64,000 bases of DNA, taken from the NCBI GenBank assembly GCA_010279815.1, contig QEOQ01000640.1:873479-937478 (forward strand), given 5' to 3'. This document shows, one piece after another, positions 59,553 through 64,000 of the stretch. Under the pieces are notes generated by a model. That model made no database searches and was not told the origin of the DNA. It saw only the letters and a list, made by a program, of their open reading frames with translations. This stretch comes from Brachionus plicatilis. Lineage: Eukaryota; Rotifera; Eurotatoria; Ploima; Brachionidae. Each line of letters begins with the position of its first letter. Position 1 is the first letter of the stretch. The position numbers were made by a program, and so were the translations under genes.

Positions 59553-60714
59553 TTACAATGTGGCTTGAATATCTTGCTTTGCCTGTAAGAGCCGATGACT
59601 TTCTTTTTTGTCGACTCTCTCTTTCCAAATTGTCTTGTATAAAGAAAACATCACTATTTTAACCACAAAAAAACAAGCACAAGCCATCAACAGACACATT
59701 GTAAGAATGTTATTTCTTGATAAATTTTGTTCATTTCTAGGATAATTTTTATACAAACTTCCGCTTAAACCAGTTAATAAAACAAGCCATGGTGAAAATG
59801 TGTATAAAAGATACTTTTGCCAAATAAAATTCTCAAATATTGAAAATAAAACGCAAATAAATGATAAAATTGATAGGGAACATGTGGTCGAAATACTCAA
59901 CTCAATTAGTAGATCGTAAGTCAAATAAGTAGCCAAATTTAAACATGATGCAATTGTTACCCAGGTTGCAAAAAATGCCAGACCATTCTGAACTAAAATT
60001 CTGACCAACCACAGATCTTTTTTCCTAAATAAATAAAGGTAAGTAATTAAAAGCTTTTAATTTTATTAATCGCTTACAAATTTAGAATTAATAGCTGATC
60101 CTGCGAAAGATACAAAGATTTATACGAAACATATAATGCTAAATAGAGAGATAGCGTTAGAAAAAGTAATCCAACAAATGACCACTTCAAAAACAATTTT
60201 TATCAAGATTATCAAAAAAAAATTCATCAAAATTCTTACTCCAACTAATGTGTTGGTCCATACAAACAACCAGACTATCATACCAATATTGTTTGCAATG
60301 AATCCAATAAAAAAAACTGGATGAAACAAGGGAACTATGCGGTAAAGCAAATATCGATTTGGACAACGTCTGAAATGAAAAATCGCTGCGTAGATCAACC
60401 AAATCGTCTTAAAATTTTTTCAAGTATTTTTTAGAAGGTGATCATGTGAGGACTTACTTGCCAAAAGTAGATTATTGACCAAATGACGGGGAAAATAATA
60501 GGAGCCGGTGTTATATCGAGTGGAAATCGACGAGATATTGATCCCACATCGTTGGGAAAAAAGACTACAAAGATAAACTTCATTTAATTGTTTTATGAAT
60601 AAGTAAAATACTTTTTTTGGAAGCTAGTTTGTTCAAGATCAGGACTGTAGAATAGGTCAAAACAGAGATGAAAAGAAGGGTCAAATTTTTAAAATTGTGT
60701 TTCTCGTTATGCAT
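59553..60714 (-). CDS. Eight-TM membrane protein, TspO-like relative
   Basis: Five exons on the minus strand: 60612-60714, 60458-60564, 60240-60407, 60078-60184, 59553-60024; introns 47-55 nt; 318 aa. About eight hydrophobic segments are visible: TLLFISVLTYSTVLILN, APIIFPVIWSIIYFWQ, HPVFFIGFIANNIGMIVWLF, SFVGLLFLTLSLYLALYV, NGLAFFATWVTIASCLNLA, SISTTCSLSILSFICVLFSI, LLYTFSPWLVLLTGL, and ILTMCLLMACACFFVVKIVM. The loop FFPNDVGSISRRFPLDITPA before TM2, and the Trp/Asn-rich later helices (QNGLAFFATWVTIA), resemble an uncharacterised eukaryotic family distantly related to TspO/tryptophan-rich sensory proteins. That link is from memory of the pattern, not a search. No signal peptide beyond TM1. The long C-terminal tail is charged (KERVDKKESHRLLQAKQD). 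Exon joins were fixed by phase and by hydrophobic continuity. Confidence 0.78.
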
Positions 60715-62115
60715 TTTTCAAATTACAAAATTGAAAAAAAAAGTATTTTGAATAAAATTCAACTTAATTTATAATAATTATAAATTCAACTTATTTTTTT
60801 TGAAATTTTTTAGCATAAAAAAGATAATTTTAAAAAGATTAAACGTTAATGAATGAATTTGTGCTGCTCATTGAGCTTTACTAAATTTTTAGTGATTAGC
60901 TCAAAATGAAAAATATTTTTGTTATTTTAATTAATTTTTTTCAAAGGAAATCGTATTCAAATTAAAATTTTTCTAGTTTTTTATCTTTTTAATTTTTATA
61001 AAAGAATATGTTTAAAAGATAATCAAAAATATCAATTGAAGATAGTTGAATCAATTTTTTGCATTTAATTATAATTTATAGTCAATTAGAGTGAGTAATA
61101 AGATTTTTCAAAAATATATTATAAGTAATTAATATAAAGTAATTTTTAAAAATAATTTTAAAAATTAAAAAATTCATGCTTTATTTTTTTTTACTGTCTC
61201 TAGATTGAAACTCATTTAGAATGAAACCTGTAAGCAAATTTGTTGACAAGACATGAAAAACGGAAATTAAGTAGTAAATTTTCGACTTAGTAAGCAAATT
61301 TATGACTACAAATTCATTTTTTAACAAAATAACTTATTTTTCATTAAAATAAATTTACTCATCTTATATAAGTAAATTTTAAAGTTTCAAAAAAAAATAC
61401 AAAAATAAAAAAGCATCTTTAGATAATTGAATAAAACACGTTTTAGTCGAATAGTAAAAAAGGAAAGGTAGAAAAATATGAAACCTAGAAAATGAGTCTC
61501 ACTAATTTTTTATCACTTCATTTAGAATAGTTGTGAAGTGATAAAGTTTAAGATTGCCCATACAAAGTCTTATGGAGTCAGAAATCCCTTGTTCGATATT
61601 GTAGCCTCATAAACATAAACACAGCTTTGGTGAATGCAACAAACACCATCTCGCCCACTTTAAATCATTCTTTACTTAGACTGCATAACTCTTTAAAATA
61701 AAAAATCAGATTTTATTCAGATGAAAAAATACTAAATTCAAATACGATAAGAAAAAATTCTTTTTTTTTTTAATTACAGTATTATTCAATTAAGAAAGTA
61801 AAAGCAAATAAGCAATTATTAAATTTTTGAATTAAAGTTTAATTCAAATATACCAAATTTCTTTACAAAAATTTTGCTTTTTTAGAATTATTTCCATAGT
61901 TTTGAAGAAAGACTTCTAATTTCAAAATCAGTGTAAATAATTTCATATCAGGTGTAAAAAAATTCGATGTAAAATTTTTATTTTTTAATGCAAAAATTCT
62001 GCTAACATTCAGTTGCTCGAATGGTTAAAATCAAATTGGACCGTAAGACATTAGGAATTATTTTCTAATTTAAATATCTGGCTTCAATCTAAATTTGATT
62101 TTAAAAATTTTCAAA
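60715..62115. other. Divergent intergenic region
   Basis: 1.4 kb between the membrane-protein gene (minus) and the protease homologue (plus), so it must contain both promoters, though no motif is clear. The only supported feature is the second copy of the dispersed repeat at 61585-61684. The rest is AT-rich and featureless. Confidence 0.6.
61585..61684. repeat. Dispersed repeat, copy 2
   Basis: Begins TCCCTTGTTCGATATTG, identical to the start of copy 1 at 5135, and shares ATCTCGCC, ATCATTCTTTA and CTGC further on at the same spacing. Same orientation as copy 1. Both copies are GC-richer than their flanks and have no ORF. Confidence 0.5.
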
Positions 62116-63528
62116 ATGATTAAGGTACGGAATAATTCTAAAAAAATTTTAATTGTAGTCCTCAGTTCGACTACTAGTGTTATAATAATTTTAGGATGCA
62201 TTGCAATCGGAATCACTGGATCAAGTAAGTTTTTAATTTTTAAAATTTTTAAAATTTTATTTTATCGTTTAAGTGCCTTGTCTTTACACCAAATGCCATG
62301 ATAAAGCTGTTTGCATCAACCATCCATTTAAGGCTGAATGCTCATGTGTGCCAGGCTACGCTGGAAACGGAAAAGATCATTGTGATGGTAATTTTAACAA
62401 TTAAGATTTAATTTTTTATATATCATTCAAATTGTTCTTTAAACGAATAAAATAAGAATGTGGGTTAGCATTTTTTGAAGAAAATGCTTCTTTGCAACCT
62501 GGTCGGGCTGTACCATATAGTTGGCCTGCAACAACTCTAATGCAGTTTTCTTATGCAACTTTTGTGCAATTAGGGAATTTTACGACAGTCGTGTCAACTG
62601 GTGGAGTGTGTGGAGGAACTCTAATCAATCGAAAAACTAGTAGACCATTAATTACTTGAAATAAAGGAACTTGATAATTTCTTTTAGTATTGACTTCAGC
62701 TCGTTGCATAAGAACTAATTTTAATTACTATGATCCATCACAAATGCAGACTTTTACTATTAAAATAGAGCCGAACGAATTCAATCCAGACCTGACAACT
62801 GCCTATCAATTTTTTATGGGCATTGATCATTATGTCTATTATAATATGGATTTAAAGCATGTATTTCATTCAGGTGTTGAGGAAATAATTAAAGTTAGCT
62901 TAGTTAAAACTAAGAAAAAATCTCTTATTATCAAAAAAATTTCTTAGCATGAGGATTTTAATGAGACAACTTTGGAAAATGATATAGCTATTGTAAGACT
63001 CAAACAAACTATTCCTTTAAATGATTATATTCAAATAACTTATTTGCCTGAATCAACATCTTCTAACATACCTGAATTAAACGGATTTGGTTATTTGGCT
63101 GGTTTCAGTACAAGTGGTGGCACTAGTGGAAATTGGTTTATGCAAAATGCTGAAATTGACCTTTATAATTCTTCAATGTGCAATAACGTTGCTCCAAATA
63201 ACCCAAAAAATTGGGAGAAACAATTTTGTGGAGGTGATTTAAATATGAAATAAAAAATATATTTTTATTTTGTTTAATAGGTGAATACGATCTGCACGGA
63301 AATCAAACTGGATTTTGTCATGGTGACTATGGGTCTTCTCTGTACACTCGAGGAGAAGTCAATGGAAAGGCTAAATTTATAACTACTGGAATTCTCTCAT
63401 ACGATCTTCCTTGTAGTACTCTTCATTCACCAGCGTATTTAGTTAAAAATAGATGTTTAATAAATATTGTCTTAATTTATAATTCCAAGATAAGCCTTTT
63501 AACGAATATAGTTTTGTTCATAAAATAG
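62116..63528 (+). CDS. EGF + trypsin-fold protein, catalytically dead
   Basis: Six exons, 62116-62224, 62274-62387, 62457-62639, 62688-62893, 62948-63233, 63281-63528; introns 47-69 nt; 381 aa. Architecture: short basic cytosolic end (MIKVRNNSKK), signal-anchor helix (about 11-34), one EGF-like module (38-72, PCLYTKC...CSCVPGYAGNG), then an S1 chymotrypsin fold (from about 75) with CGGTLI. The catalytic His position reads LTSARC (Arg141), Asp is kept (ENDIAIVRL, Asp216), and the Ser position reads HGDYGSS (Tyr316) in place of GDSGG. Two of three triad residues are thus replaced, so it should be a non-peptidase serine protease homologue. Frames are open and splice sites good, so not a pseudogene. 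The last about 30 residues after SPAYLVK are atypical and may hide one more intron. Confidence 0.85.
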
Positions 63529-63980
63529 TGTAAGTCAGTGAATCCGACCTTATAGCTCATATTAAAGAAAAAAATTGAGAATTTTTAATGATGAAGAAAT
63601 CTCGAAAAGTTATTTTCCTAAATTTTTTATATTTCCAAAGCCTACAGGATATCAATGGCTCATTTTTTTGGAATTTTAATTGAGACGAGATTTATTGACC
63701 AGCCTTTTTGATTTGAAAAAAAATTAATTTTTTAAATTTTAAGCATCTTTACCAGAGTAAGTCACTACTTAGATTGGATAAAGAAACATTCAAATTTTTA
63801 TTAAACAGCTATTTTTTAAAAAATAAAACACACTCACATTTATCATTTATTTAAATTAAAATGAAAATTATTAAATGAAATGTTAAAAAAAAATATTGAT
63901 TGATTAGGATTAAAAAAATATTTTTTAACTTTTTTAATGGAATATTAATTAAAAAATATTTAACTTAACAATGTTAGAAT
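63529..63980. other. Downstream spacer, nothing recognised
   Basis: AT-rich 3' flank of the protease homologue up to the truncated hAT-like end at 63981. AATAAA-like words occur near 63822, too far from the stop to assign safely. No gene seen. Confidence 0.5.
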
Positions 63981-64000
63981 CAGAGTTGTTTAAAAGTCCC
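63981..64000. mobile_element. Truncated hAT-like MITE terminus
   Basis: The last 20 bases, CAGAGTTGTTTAAAAGTCCC, match the inverted right terminus of the element at 2925 (18 bases) and resemble the 36951 terminus. It is probably the left end of another copy cut off by the window edge. Confidence 0.55.

Noticed and set aside
62116..63528. Reading the serine protease homologue as a pseudogene
   Set aside because: All six exons keep phase with good splice sites and no internal stop; only the catalytic residues are changed.

Overview
The window looks like nuclear DNA of a small ciliated animal. It is very AT-rich, and most genes have GT-AG introns of only about 45-60 nt. The gene content is metazoan: Cdc20, a MIEAP/SPATA18-type protein, DNase II, CFAP77, TMEM245, GPR107/108, GGA, neprilysin, an M1 aminopeptidase, PTCD2 and an EGF-plus-trypsin-fold protein. 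CFAP77, a doublet-microtubule inner protein, implies motile cilia. My best guess is a monogonont rotifer of the Brachionus type; that is an impression from composition, intron size and repeats, not proof. There is one assembly gap of 240 N.

Layout: Cdc20 (minus, 22-1553); a gene-free 8.8 kb desert holding small inverted-repeat elements; a three-exon MIEAP-domain gene (plus, 10311-17229) with a dead LINE and a MITE in its introns; DNase II, CFAP77 and TMEM245 (all plus, 18379-26550); GPR107/108 (minus, 27787-31292); a 6.7 kb repeat-rich stretch with LINE remnants and three inverted-repeat elements; GGA (minus, 37994-39965); the gap; tRNA-Glu(UUC) (plus, 42094); an 11-exon neprilysin (minus, 42311-45876); a small MYND protein (plus, 48508-49033); a 13-exon aminopeptidase N with a mucin-like stalk (plus, 49427-53462); an unrecognised secreted helical protein (minus, 53555-55006); PTCD2 (plus, 55663-57057); a vWA protein with a CaaX-like tail (minus, 57316-58221); a multipass membrane protein (minus, 59553-60714); and an inactive-looking serine protease homologue (plus, 62116-63528).

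The genes form no operon or pathway cassette. Several belong to related cell biology: GGA, GPR107/108 and TMEM245 are membrane-system or trafficking proteins, DNase II is lysosomal, and neprilysin and aminopeptidase N are type II zinc ectopeptidases that could act on the same extracellular peptides. I rebuilt exon structures by hand from splice signals, reading phase and family motifs. All multi-exon models keep an open frame from ATG to stop.

The least described items are the secreted helical-repeat protein, the protease homologue with two replaced catalytic residues, the possibly lipid-anchored vWA protein, the MIEAP protein with a long extra N-terminal region, and several non-autonomous DNA transposons with visible TIRs and target-site duplications. 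I saw no CRISPR array, prokaryotic-type operon or virus.
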